Shown here piece by piece: positions 8,288 through 16,058 of a stretch of 64,000 nucleotides of DNA; the first letter of the stretch is position 1, and each line of letters opens with the position of its first letter. The stretch is from assembly GCA_017303355.1 (NCBI GenBank), contig JAFLCU010000001.1, positions 1 to 64,000 on the forward strand, read 5' to 3'. Made by a program: the position numbers and the translations under genes. Below the pieces are notes generated by a model. It saw nothing but the letters and a program-made list of their open reading frames with translations. It searched no databases and was not told the DNA's origin. This DNA is from Caulobacterales bacterium. GTDB lineage: Bacteria > Pseudomonadota > Alphaproteobacteria > Caulobacterales > Aquidulcibacteraceae.

Positions 8288-9891
8288 TAGGCGGCTCCCT
8301 GCGTGGTCACGGGCTTGGCGATCGTGTCCGGAACGCGGCCGGGCGTTTCACGCAGACCGAGCACGGGCAAGAGCACCAGGAAGAAGAAGAAATAGTAGAA
8401 GGTCGCGATCTGCGAGAGACGCGTCACCGTGAAGGTGAAGGGCGTCACGCGCTCGACGTTGAAGAACGGCGCGGCTTGGCCGATTTCCGTCTTCACCTCG
8501 GTGATCGCGGCTTCGAGCGCGTCGACCGAATTGCCGGTGACGGTGCGGGTTTGCGGCGTGCCGCCGCTGACCGCACGGAGCGTGCCTTCGGTTTCGGAGG
8601 TGCGCGACACCGCCGTCATCGCCGCGCCCGTTTGCGCGGCTTGTGCGTCGGCGGCGGCTTGCGCCCATTGCGACTCGCTTTCAGCGCGGACAGCGCTTTC
8701 CGTCACCGCGCCGCCTTCGACCCACTCAAGCGTGGCCGAGAACGTCGCCGGCACTAGGATGCGGCCCGGGTTCTGACCGCCGCACCAGCCGAGGATGACG
8801 CAGACGACCACGAAGATCAGGAAGAACTGACGCGCGATCGGGCGATAGCGCATTGAGCGCACGCGCGAGGTGTCGAGCCATGGCAGCACGAACAACACGC
8901 CGATCGCGGCGAACATCGCCAGCACGCCGCCCAGCTTGGAGTCGATCGGGCCGATGTTGAAATCGACGGCGCGCAGGATCGCGTAGAACGGCAAGAGATA
9001 CCATTCCGGCACGATTTCCGGCGGCGTCTGCAGCGGGTTGGCCGGGATGAAATTATCGGCGTGGCCCAGCGCGTCCGGCATGAAGAACACGAAGGTCGCG
9101 AACAGGATCAAGAACAAGACCGCCGCGAACAAATCCTTCATCGTCGCGTACGGCGTGAAGGCGACGGTGTCGCCCTTCTCGCCGGCGGGGATTTCCGAAG
9201 CTTTGCGCGGCTCGACGCCCGTCGGGTTGCCCTGGCCGGCTTCGTGCAGCGCCCACACGTGCAGCGCCACGACGCCCGCGATCACGAACGGCAGCAGATA
9301 GTGCAGCGAGAAGAAGCGGTTGATGGTCGGCTGGTCGATCGAGAAGCCGCCCGAGAGCCAATTCTTGATGCTCTCGCCGACGACCGGCAGCGCGCCCAGG
9401 AGATTGGTGATGACGGTGGCGCCCCAGAACGACATCTGGCCCCATGGCAGCGTGTAGCCAAGGAAGCCGGTGGCGACCATGAGCACGTAGATCACGCAGC
9501 CCAGGATCCAGAGCAGTTCGCGCGGGGCCTTGTAAGACCCGTAATAGAGGCCGCGGAACATGTGGATATAAACGGCGAGGAAGAACATCGAGGCGCCGAC
9601 GGCGTGGATGTTCTGAATCAGCCAGCCAAACGGCACGTCGCGCTCAAGACGCTGCACCGAGGCGAACGCCATGTTGATGTGCGGCACGTAATGCATCGCC
9701 AGCACGATGCCGGTGACGATCTGCACCACGAGGCAGAGCGACAGCATGGCGCCGAACGTCCACCAATAATTCAAATTCCGCGGCGTCGGATAAGCGACGA
9801 AGCTGTCATGCGCGAGCCGAAGGATCGGCAGGCGCTTATCGAGCCAACGGGTCAAGCCTGATTTCGGCTCGTAGGTCGAAGGTCCGCTCAC
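8287..9891 (-). CDS. petB: Cytochrome b, bc1 complex, with enlarged C-terminal loop
   Basis: The di-haem b subunit holding the quinol oxidation and quinone reduction sites. Hallmarks are [13 protein letters not shown], the PEWY motif in [18 protein letters not shown] and eight hydrophobic helices. At 534 residues it is about 100 longer than most bacterial homologues. The excess sits between the seventh helix (ending near residue 385) and the last helix ([16 protein letters not shown], about 503-520). That loop faces the periplasm in this family and is here rich in Ala, Thr, Ser and Glu, for example [20 protein letters not shown]. Coding density is unbroken and petC still overlaps its stop, so it appears functional. 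Confidence 0.95.
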   Translation of the reverse strand: MSGPSTYEPKSGLTRWLDKRLPILRLAHDSFVAYPTPRNLNYWWTFGAMLSLCLVVQIVTGIVLAMHYVPHINMAFASVQRLERDVPFGWLIQNIHAVGASMFFLAVYIHMFRGLYYGSYKAPRELLWILGCVIYVLMVATGFLGYTLPWGQMSFWGATVITNLLGALPVVGESIKNWLSGGFSIDQPTINRFFSLHYLLPFVIAGVVALHVWALHEAGQGNPTGVEPRKASEIPAGEKGDTVAFTPYATMKDLFAAVLFLILFATFVFFMPDALGHADNFIPANPLQTPPEIVPEWYLLPFYAILRAVDFNIGPIDSKLGGVLAMFAAIGVLFVLPWLDTSRVRSMRYRPIARQFFLIFVVVCVILGWCGGQNPGRILVPATFSATLEWVEGGAVTESAVRAESESQWAQAAADAQAAQTGAAMTAVSRTSETEGTLRAVSGGTPQTRTVTGNSVDALEAAITEVKTEIGQAAPFFNVERVTPFTFTVTRLSQIATFYYFFFFLVLLPVLGLRETPGRVPDTIAKPVTTQGAA

Positions 9892-9905
9892 TTGGGGTTC
9901 CTCGC

Positions 9906-10463
9906 TTAGCCGATACGAATGGCGGTTGGGCCGGTGAAGAGGTACGGCGCGACATCAAGGTTGCGCGGCGCCGGGCCACGGCGAATACGTCCGGAAGTGT
10001 CGTAATCCGAGCCGTGGCACGGGCAGAACCAGCCGCCGAATTGCGAGCCTTCGACGAAGGTCGGCACGCACCCCAAATGGGTGCAGCTGGCCTGCAGGAT
10101 CAGCCATTCCGGGCGGCCGGCCTGGCCGTCTTCCTGGATCAGGCGATCGGCGTCGCTCTGCGGGTCTTTCAGATTGGCGAAATCGTCGCGCTGGGCGGCG
10201 GCGATTTCGGTCGGCGTGCGGTGACGCACGAATACCGGCTTGCCTTGCCACATCACTTTGATCTGCTGGCCGAGTTCGACGGCGCTCAAATCAACCTCGG
10301 TGGTCGACAGCGCGCGCGTATCGGCGGCGGGGTTCATCTGGTCGATGAACGGCCAAACCGTGGCGCCAACGCCAACGGCCGCGACCGAACCGGCCGCGAT
10401 GAAAATAAAATCGCGACGGGTACTATCGTCCCCGTGCGCCTCGATGGTCTTGGCGTCAGCCAC
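9906..10463 (-). CDS. petA: Rieske iron-sulfur protein, bc1 complex
   Basis: The 2Fe-2S subunit that takes an electron from ubiquinol and delivers it to cytochrome c1. The 185-residue protein has a twin-arginine-like start (STRRDFIF) and one membrane segment (about 19-37). The cluster ligands are Cys127 and His129 in CTHLGC, and Cys147 and His150 in CPCHGS, with the disulfide partners Cys132 and Cys149. It is the first gene of the operon, 14 bases ahead of petB. The 132 bases between petA and divergent trmL must hold the promoters; no consensus stands out. Confidence 0.96.
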   Translation of the reverse strand: MADAKTIEAHGDDSTRRDFIFIAAGSVAAVGVGATVWPFIDQMNPAADTRALSTTEVDLSAVELGQQIKVMWQGKPVFVRHRTPTEIAAAQRDDFANLKDPQSDADRLIQEDGQAGRPEWLILQASCTHLGCVPTFVEGSQFGGWFCPCHGSDYDTSGRIRRGPAPRNLDVAPYLFTGPTAIRIG

Positions 10464-10595
10464 CCGCGTCTCTCCCGCGACCTTGGTCCAGCGGCGAAGC
10501 TAGGCTAATCCGGGAACGCAAAGCGCGCGGCGTGGCGCCGCATGCCCTACCGATTCCCCGATTCCGCCCCGATTCTCCGGCGCTGAGGCTCTAAC

Positions 10596-11057
10596 GTGCG
10601 GCTCGCCCTCTATCAACCTGACATACCGCAGAATCTCGGCGCGGCGTTTCGCCTCTGCGCCTGCCTCGGCGTGGCCTTGGACATCATCGAGCCTTGCGGC
10701 TTTCCGCTCACCAATACCGCCATGAAACGGGCCGCCTTGGATTATGGCGACAAGGCCGTGGCGACGCGTCATGCGAGCCTCAACGCCTTCCGTGCGGCGC
10801 CAGAACGACAGGGCGGGCGATTGGTGCTGATCGAGACCGATGGCGCGATGAACTTTCAGGATTTTGCGTTTTCCACAGGCGACACGCTGATCCTGGGCCG
10901 CGAAAGTGCTGGCTCACCGGGCGAACTCTACGCGGCGGCGCAGGCCAGCGTGCGCATCCCGATGGTGCGGGGCTTAAGGTCGCTCAACGTCATCAACGCG
11001 GGTGCGATAGTATTGACCGAGGCGATGCGGCAAACCGGGGCGTGGGAGAAATTTTGA
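10596..11057 (+). CDS. trmL: tRNA (cytidine/uridine-34 2'-O)-methyltransferase TrmL
   Basis: A 153-residue SPOUT-class methyltransferase that methylates the ribose of the wobble base in leucine tRNAs. The family signatures are [20 protein letters not shown] near the N-terminus, [11 protein letters not shown] in the middle, and [20 protein letters not shown] forming the trefoil-knot SAM site. The length equals the family norm. hemF begins two bases after its stop, so the pair is probably co-transcribed. A start of GTG at 10596 ([13 protein letters not shown]) is well placed. Confidence 0.9.
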   Translation: MRLALYQPDIPQNLGAAFRLCACLGVALDIIEPCGFPLTNTAMKRAALDYGDKAVATRHASLNAFRAAPERQGGRLVLIETDGAMNFQDFAFSTGDTLILGRESAGSPGELYAAAQASVRIPMVRGLRSLNVINAGAIVLTEAMRQTGAWEKF

Positions 11058-11059
11058 AC

Positions 11060-11941
11060 ATGGAAGAGCGCAAGGCCCGGGCGAAGGCGTGGTTTGAGGA
11101 ATTACGGGACCTGATCTGCGCCGAGTTCGAGCGGCTGGAGGATGAAGCGCCGACGGCGCTCTATCCGGGCGCGCCGGGGCGGTTTGAGCGCAAACCCTGG
11201 CGGCGTGGCGATGGCGCCGCCGACCAGGGCGGCGGCGTGGCCGGCCTGATGCGCGGGCGCTTCTTCGAGAAAGTCGGCGTGCATGTGAGCACGGTGCACG
11301 GGGCGTTCAGCCCAGAATTCGCCAAACAGGTCAAGGGCGCGGCCAACGATCCGCGCTTCTGGGCCTCGGGCATTTCGCTGATCGCGCATATGCGCAACCC
11401 CCACTGCCCGCCCGCGCACATGAACACACGTCACATCGTGACAACTGAATGGTGGTTTGGCGGCGGCGGCGATCTCAATCCCACGCAAGCTTATCAGCGC
11501 GCTGAAAATTACGAGGACGCCGTCGCGTTCCACCGCGCCTATCGCGATGCGTGCGGCTTGCACGGCGCCGAACTCTATCCACGTTATAAGAAATGGGCCG
11601 ACGAATATTTCTGGCTGCCGCATCGGGGCGAGCCGCGCGGCATTGGCGGCATCTTCTACGATCACCACAATCGAGGCGCCAAGGAATACGATAGCTGGGA
11701 TAAGGATTTCGCTTTCACGCAGGACGTCGGGCGCGCGTTCCTGGAAACGTATCCCGCACTGTTGCGCAAGCACATGCATGAAGCGTGGAGCGAAGCCGAA
11801 CGCGACGAGCAATTGATCCAACGCGGCCGCTATGTGGAGTACAATCTGCTCTACGATCGCGGCACGACGTTCGGGCTGAAGACTGGCGGGAATATCGAGA
11901 GCATTCTTTCAAGCATGCCGCCGGTGGTGAAATGGCCTTGA
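11060..11941 (+). CDS. hemF: Oxygen-dependent coproporphyrinogen III oxidase HemF
   Basis: Oxidatively decarboxylates coproporphyrinogen III to protoporphyrinogen IX in haem synthesis, using O2. The 293-residue protein contains [37 protein letters not shown] split across conserved segments, [11 protein letters not shown], and GIGGIFYDH followed by DVGRAF and a late [15 protein letters not shown]. These are the HemF signatures. The upstream frame is open to 10694 but overlaps trmL; ATG 11060 follows GGGAGAAATTTTGAAC. Downstream the zinc-ribbon gene overlaps its end by 10 bases. Confidence 0.95.
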   Translation: MEERKARAKAWFEELRDLICAEFERLEDEAPTALYPGAPGRFERKPWRRGDGAADQGGGVAGLMRGRFFEKVGVHVSTVHGAFSPEFAKQVKGAANDPRFWASGISLIAHMRNPHCPPAHMNTRHIVTTEWWFGGGGDLNPTQAYQRAENYEDAVAFHRAYRDACGLHGAELYPRYKKWADEYFWLPHRGEPRGIGGIFYDHHNRGAKEYDSWDKDFAFTQDVGRAFLETYPALLRKHMHEAWSEAERDEQLIQRGRYVEYNLLYDRGTTFGLKTGGNIESILSSMPPVVKWP

Positions 11942-12150
11942 GCCTTTGTCCACGCTGCGAGCAGGACCACGTCTTAGCCGCCACAATCAAAAAAACTGCA
12001 CAACGCATTTGGGTTTGCCCGGAATGCGAGGCCGCTTGGCTCGATGAAACTGCCATTGCGGCACCCGGATTCATCGACCTCGGCACACACCTCAAAGCCC
12101 CGGGCCTGACTGCTCTTTGGACGGAATTGGACGTTTCAGAGGCAAGATAA
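11932..12150 (+). CDS. Small zinc-ribbon protein
   Basis: A 72-residue protein beginning [20 protein letters not shown] and continuing to [12 protein letters not shown]. The two CPxC pairs (residues 6-9 and about 29-32) form a zinc ribbon of the kind grouped with zf-TFIIB-like proteins. The ATG lies inside the end of hemF (10-base overlap), implying coupled translation. The C-terminal half has no recognisable motif. Function unknown; such ribbons usually bind nucleic acid or protein partners. Confidence 0.6.
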   Translation: MALSLCPRCEQDHVLAATIKKTAQRIWVCPECEAAWLDETAIAAPGFIDLGTHLKAPGLTALWTELDVSEAR

Positions 12151-12154
12151 CGCC

Positions 12155-12541
12155 CTATCGCGCCTGCACGTTCTCGCGCAGCCAGGCCGCGAACTCGACT
12201 TCGTCGATCTCGCTTGCGGCGAGCGCCCACATGATCGCTAAGCATTCTTCGTCGCTCGCGATCAATTCATGAGCATTCGCCATCAGAAAGAGTTCGCAGG
12301 CGACGAACGCCGTGCGCTTGTTGCCATCGATGAATGGATGATTGCGCGCGAGGCCGTAGGTGTATGCGGCCGCCAGCGCGACCACATCGCCATCGCCATA
12401 GGCAAAGAGGTTCAGCGGTCGCGCCAACGCGGACTCAAGCAGGCCTTCATCCCGCACGCCGCGCGCGCCGCCATGCTCTGCAAGTTGGCGATTGTGCACG
12501 GCAAGGATCAGGTCTTTCGGGAGCCAACGCGGCTCCTTCAT
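12155..12541 (-). CDS. doc: Doc-type (Fic fold) toxin
   Basis: The toxin half of a toxin-antitoxin pair. The 128-residue protein has the Fic/Doc active site HPFIDGNKR at residues 68-76, with flanking YTYGLARN and an N-terminal helix LILAVHNRQLAEHGGARGVR typical of Doc. Doc phosphorylates elongation factor Tu; transfer to this homologue is by family. Its start overlaps the antitoxin stop by four bases, so antitoxin is made first. Confidence 0.88.
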   Translation of the reverse strand: MKEPRWLPKDLILAVHNRQLAEHGGARGVRDEGLLESALARPLNLFAYGDGDVVALAAAYTYGLARNHPFIDGNKRTAFVACELFLMANAHELIASDEECLAIMWALAASEIDEVEFAAWLRENVQAR

Positions 12542-12846
12542 TTCGCCAGCGCCTTCAGCACACGGCGCCGCTTCGCCATGATGCCTTCGGCGAGCTTCAT
12601 CAGGTCTGCAGTGTCGTCATGCGCTGCACTCAACGCCACGCCAGTCGGCGTGTCGCTCACGGTGAGTTCGGCGCCTTCGCCGACATTGAGCTTGGCCAGC
12701 AGCTCTTTCGGCAGCACGACGCCCAGCGAATTGCCGATGCGGCGCACTTTGAGGGTGCGGCCGGCGGGCTTGGCCGGCGCTTGGTGCTGGAAATCGCGCG
12801 CCTCGCCGTCACGCACGCCGCCGGGCTTCTTGGTTTCATCGGTCAT
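12538..12846 (-). CDS. AbrB/MazE-type antitoxin of the Doc pair
   Basis: A 102-residue protein whose middle (TLKVRRIGNSLGVVLPKELL, about 30-49) is a SpoVT/AbrB swapped-hairpin DNA-binding domain. The C-terminus (DLMKLAEGIMAKRRRVLKAL) probably wraps the toxin. Phd is the classical Doc partner, but AbrB-type partners of Doc are also known. The start at 12846 is preferred over 12852 because GTGAG then sits 8 bases upstream. Two GTTATAAC palindromes just upstream are the likely autoregulatory operator. Confidence 0.85.
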   Translation of the reverse strand: MTDETKKPGGVRDGEARDFQHQAPAKPAGRTLKVRRIGNSLGVVLPKELLAKLNVGEGAELTVSDTPTGVALSAAHDDTADLMKLAEGIMAKRRRVLKALAK

Positions 12847-12859
12847 GGCCATTACTCAC

Positions 12860-12879
12860 GTTATAACACAAGTTATAAC
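12860..12879. promoter_or_regulatory. Putative antitoxin operator, two GTTATAAC palindromes
   Basis: The 12-base unit GTTATAACACAA occurs twice in direct succession; each begins with the perfect 8-base palindrome GTTATAAC (12860-12867 and 12872-12879). It lies 13 bases upstream of the antitoxin start in otherwise GC-rich DNA. AbrB-type antitoxins repress their own promoters at such palindromes, so this is a strong operator candidate. Confidence 0.6.
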
Positions 12880-12927
12880 ACAAGCGCGCCGCTCGTCACG
12901 GCCTTTTTCTTGCTTCAGGCGAATTGC

Positions 12928-14070
12928 ATGACCGCCGCACCCTACCCGCAAGACATCAAGCCACTGACTTCACTGCGTTTTATCGCGGCGTTTTGGGTGC
13001 TTCTGTACCATTTCAAGGACCATCTGGGCCTTGATCTGGGCCGCTTTGGGCTGATCGCAGACGGGTATTTGGGGGTCGACCTCTTCTTTACCCTCTCCGG
13101 CTTCATCCTGGCGCACGTCTATTTGGAGAGCCTGCAGACGGGCCGGTTTGGCTATGGCGGCTTTCTCAAGAACCGCCTGGCGCGGGTCTATCCCATGCAC
13201 CTCGCGGCGCTGGCGGCGATGATCGTGCTGTTCGTGGGCGCGACAACGCTGGGCGCGGGCGTCGGCTCGCCGGACGCGTTCAAGCTCTCCGATCTGGCGG
13301 CGCATCTGCTGATGATCCATGCTTGGGGCGCTACGGCGGCTGTCGGCTGGAACTTCCCGTCTTGGTCGATCAGCGCCGAATGGGCGGCGTATTTGCTGTT
13401 TCCGCTGATCGCGGCGCTGGTGCTGAAAGCGCGCCGGCCGGCTTTGATTGCGGCCGGTGCGCTAGCACTTTGCCTCGCCTCGTTCGCGGCGCTCGACAAT
13501 CTGCACGCCGTGCTGCCGGGCGTCGGCCGCGACTTTTCGCAGATGACGGCGCAGATCGGCGCGCTGCGGATTTTGCCGTCCTTCCTGCTCGGCGTTGCGC
13601 TCTATGCGTTCGGCCGCGCGACGCCCGCACCGAAGCGCTGGGCTTGGCCCATCGCGCTGATCTCCGCGGCATGGATTGTTGTCGTCACGAGCTTTGATCT
13701 TTGGGAAGGCCTCGCTTGGTTTGGTCTTGCCGGCTTGCTCTACGGCTTGGCGGAAACGTCGCGCTATCAAATCGATGCGCCGATGGCGCAGCGGAGTTTC
13801 GTATTCTTGGGTGCAGCGAGCTACGCGCTCTATATGCTGCACTTACCCGTCGACATCGTCTGGTTTCACGCGCTTGAGCGCTTCGGCGTGACGGAGAACT
13901 CCGACCTCACCTTGCGGATCGCTACGCTGGTTGGCGTGTTCGTCGCGTGTATCGCCGCGTCGATCGTCGCCTATCTCTGGATTGAAGAACCGGCGCGCAA
14001 TTGGGTGCGCAAATTGGATTGGCCTAAGCCAATCCCTGCGCCACGGCTTTCAGGCGTTCGATCACGCTGA
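12928..14070 (+). CDS. Acyltransferase family 3 (OafA/YrhL-like) membrane protein
   Basis: A 380-residue polytopic membrane protein with about ten hydrophobic segments. The N-terminal LTSLRFIAAFWVLLYHF holds the conserved R and H of acyltransferase-3 proteins, followed by GYLGVDLFFTLSGFIL. They O-acylate surface sugars, lipids or peptides; the substrate here is unknown. The start is ATG 12928; the frame is open upstream through the antisense toxin genes. Its end overlaps the convergent CCA-adding enzyme gene by 47 bases, an unusually long overlap. Confidence 0.88.
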   Translation: MTAAPYPQDIKPLTSLRFIAAFWVLLYHFKDHLGLDLGRFGLIADGYLGVDLFFTLSGFILAHVYLESLQTGRFGYGGFLKNRLARVYPMHLAALAAMIVLFVGATTLGAGVGSPDAFKLSDLAAHLLMIHAWGATAAVGWNFPSWSISAEWAAYLLFPLIAALVLKARRPALIAAGALALCLASFAALDNLHAVLPGVGRDFSQMTAQIGALRILPSFLLGVALYAFGRATPAPKRWAWPIALISAAWIVVVTSFDLWEGLAWFGLAGLLYGLAETSRYQIDAPMAQRSFVFLGAASYALYMLHLPVDIVWFHALERFGVTENSDLTLRIATLVGVFVACIAASIVAYLWIEEPARNWVRKLDWPKPIPAPRLSGVRSR

Positions 14071-15262
14071 GTTTGTCGTCCGGGAAATCGGCGTCGATCC
14101 ACCATTCCTCGACCTCGCGCATGACGAGCCCCACCTTTGGCCCCGCAGGTACGCCAGCGGTCATTACCTCGTCGCCCGTGAGCGGCAGTTTCGGCGCATG
14201 CCACATCTGGCCGTGTGCAACGAGCGCGCGCCATTGCTGCGCCTTCTCGCCACCTGCGCCGGCCCAGGCCAGCATCACGCGATCGCGGAATGCTTCGTTG
14301 CCGATGCGATAGATCGCGCGCCGCATTTCGCGCAGCGACATATAAGAGGTGAGCTTCACCTCGTCGCCGAGTGCTGCGACCAAGCGATCGCGCTCTTCAT
14401 TCGAAAGCTTCAAGCGCCGCGCCAGCGCTTTGGCGCTTTCCTGATCGCGCAACGCCGCCGCAACGCGCGTCATCGGATCGACGGGCAGCATCAAATCCGC
14501 TTCCAGCGTGCAGAGCGCATCGAGCCGTGTTTCGTTCGATAATTCAGGCAGCGCACGCGCGCGCACCTCGATCGCCTTCATCCCTTCCCACGCGGCGCGC
14601 GGATCGGGGGCGGCGAGCATCTTCTTCACTTCCTTCCAGACGCGCTCGACCGACAGCGTATCGAGCCCCGCGACCAGATCGGCGCAGGCTTGCAGGCCTT
14701 GCGGATCGATCGGCCCGCGCGCGTACCAGGCATTGAAGCGGAAGAAGCGCAGGATGCGGAGATAATCTTCGCGCAAGCGCTGATGCGCGTCGCCGATGAA
14801 AATTACGCGGCCCTTGCGCGCGTCTTCGAGGCCGCCGCCGGTTGGATCGTGGATCGTTCCGCTCGCGTCGGCGTAAAGCGCGTTCAGGCGGAAGTCGCGG
14901 CGCTGGGCGTCCTCTTCCCAGCTTTCGGTGAACGCCACGGTGGCGCGGCGGCCATCGGTGCTCACATCGCGGCGCAATGTCGTCACCTCGAACGGCTTGT
15001 GCTTCACCACCACCGTCACCGTGCCGTGCTCGATGCCGGTCGGGTGCGCGGCGAAGCCGACTTTCTCGGCGACGGCCACAACTTCATCCGGCGTGAGCTG
15101 CGTGGCGATGTCGATGTCATCGACCTCGCGCCCCATCAACGTATTGCGTACGCAGCCGCCAACAAACCGCGACCCGCCCGCGCGCGCCGCCTCAAGCGCG
15201 GCCAACAGCGCCTGCGTCTCCGGCGCCTTGAGCCAGGATGCGTGTGTGACGGAGGCGCTCAT
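14024..15262 (-). CDS. cca: CCA-adding tRNA nucleotidyltransferase / poly(A) polymerase family
   Basis: A 412-residue class II nucleotidyltransferase. The head domain carries FVGGCVRNTLMGREVDDIDI (residues about 36-55), with the GG loop and DxD metal ligands, then RRDFRLNALYAD and the RILRFFRF motif. The C-terminal region is helical. Family members add or repair the 3' CCA of tRNA. The start at 15262 (MSASVTHAS) has an AGGAGGGGG ribosome site, which lies inside a palindrome (15265-15288). A longer frame to 15328 has no better start. Confidence 0.92.
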   Translation of the reverse strand: MSASVTHASWLKAPETQALLAALEAARAGGSRFVGGCVRNTLMGREVDDIDIATQLTPDEVVAVAEKVGFAAHPTGIEHGTVTVVVKHKPFEVTTLRRDVSTDGRRATVAFTESWEEDAQRRDFRLNALYADASGTIHDPTGGGLEDARKGRVIFIGDAHQRLREDYLRILRFFRFNAWYARGPIDPQGLQACADLVAGLDTLSVERVWKEVKKMLAAPDPRAAWEGMKAIEVRARALPELSNETRLDALCTLEADLMLPVDPMTRVAAALRDQESAKALARRLKLSNEERDRLVAALGDEVKLTSYMSLREMRRAIYRIGNEAFRDRVMLAWAGAGGEKAQQWRALVAHGQMWHAPKLPLTGDEVMTAGVPAGPKVGLVMREVEEWWIDADFPDDKLSVIERLKAVAQGLA

Positions 15263-15264
15263 CG

Positions 15265-15288
15265 CCCCCTCCTCTTGAGAGGAGGGGG
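15265..15288. repeat. C/G-rich palindrome overlapping the cca ribosome-binding site
   Basis: CCCCCTCCTCT pairs with AGAGGAGGGGG around a TG centre. Similar CCCCTCC/GGAGGGG palindromes occur at 15379-15402 and about 35340-35380, so it is a dispersed element. Here the right strand provides the Shine-Dalgarno sequence of the CCA enzyme. Confidence 0.5.
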
Positions 15289-15378
15289 TTGGGGGGTGGG
15301 GTGAAGCTCGATGTTTGAACGTCTGCACATTGGAATCTTCGCTAGCATTGAACGCACGGCGCTTCGCCCCGCCCCCTT

Positions 15379-15402
15379 CCCCCTCCCCTCAAGGGGAGGG
15401 GG
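15379..15402. repeat. C/G-rich palindrome at the end of the Nudix gene
   Basis: CCCCCTCCCCT pairs with AGGGGAGGGGG around CA, immediately after the Nudix stop codon (15403). It resembles the palindrome at 15265 and may act as a transcription terminator or be a mobile miniature repeat; there is no U-tract. Confidence 0.45.
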
Positions 15403-16017
15403 TTAGAGATACAATCTCTCATACAGCGCGCGGATCATGCCCGCGGTTGCGCCCCAGATATAGCGGTCGCCGTAATCCATTGCGTAATAGGCGCGATTTT
15501 GCCCCTGCCACATGGCTTCGCGGCGTTCGAGCTTGGTGGGGTCGAACAGAAACGAGAGCGGCGCTTCGAACACGCTCGCCACTTCGCGCGGATCGAGCGT
15601 CAGCGTAAAGCCCGGCTCGACCAGGCCGAGGATCGGCGTGATGCGATAGCCGGTGCCGGTTTCGTATTGATCCCAAGCGCCGAGCGGCTCGATCCATTCG
15701 CGCCCGAGCCCGACTTCCTCGAACGTCTCGCGCAGCGCCGTCTCCACCGCGTTCGCATCGCTCGCCTGCACGCGACCGCCGGGAAACGAGGTCTGTCCCG
15801 GATGCGCCGGCGTCTCCACCGAGCGCTGCGTAAACAGCATCGTCCACCCTTCTGGGCGCTTGATGATCGGCGCGAGCACGGCAGCCGGCTTCAACTCGAC
15901 CTCAGGCCGCACCCAATCGGGATTGAGATCGCGATCGCTGCGCGTAAGCGCCGCCACACGATCCACAGGATCGAGCCGCGTGCGCAGCAGAGTTTCAATG
16001 TTGGCGAGATCAGGCAC
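15403..16017 (-). CDS. Nudix hydrolase, CoA pyrophosphatase-like
   Basis: A 204-residue protein with the Nudix box GGRVQASDANAVETALRETF followed by EEVGL (about residues 80-105), giving the Mg-binding RExxEE. PAAVLAPIIKRPEGWTMLFTQR precedes the box as in the NudL/CoAse subfamily, which cleaves CoA or related diphosphates; the exact substrate is inferred. It shares orientation with cca but is separated by 140 bases holding two palindromes. Confidence 0.88.
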   Translation of the reverse strand: MPDLANIETLLRTRLDPVDRVAALTRSDRDLNPDWVRPEVELKPAAVLAPIIKRPEGWTMLFTQRSVETPAHPGQTSFPGGRVQASDANAVETALRETFEEVGLGREWIEPLGAWDQYETGTGYRITPILGLVEPGFTLTLDPREVASVFEAPLSFLFDPTKLERREAMWQGQNRAYYAMDYGDRYIWGATAGMIRALYERLYL

Positions 16018-16058
16018 GTGGATCAGGTAAGCGAGGACAGAGAGCGGCGCAATCCGCG

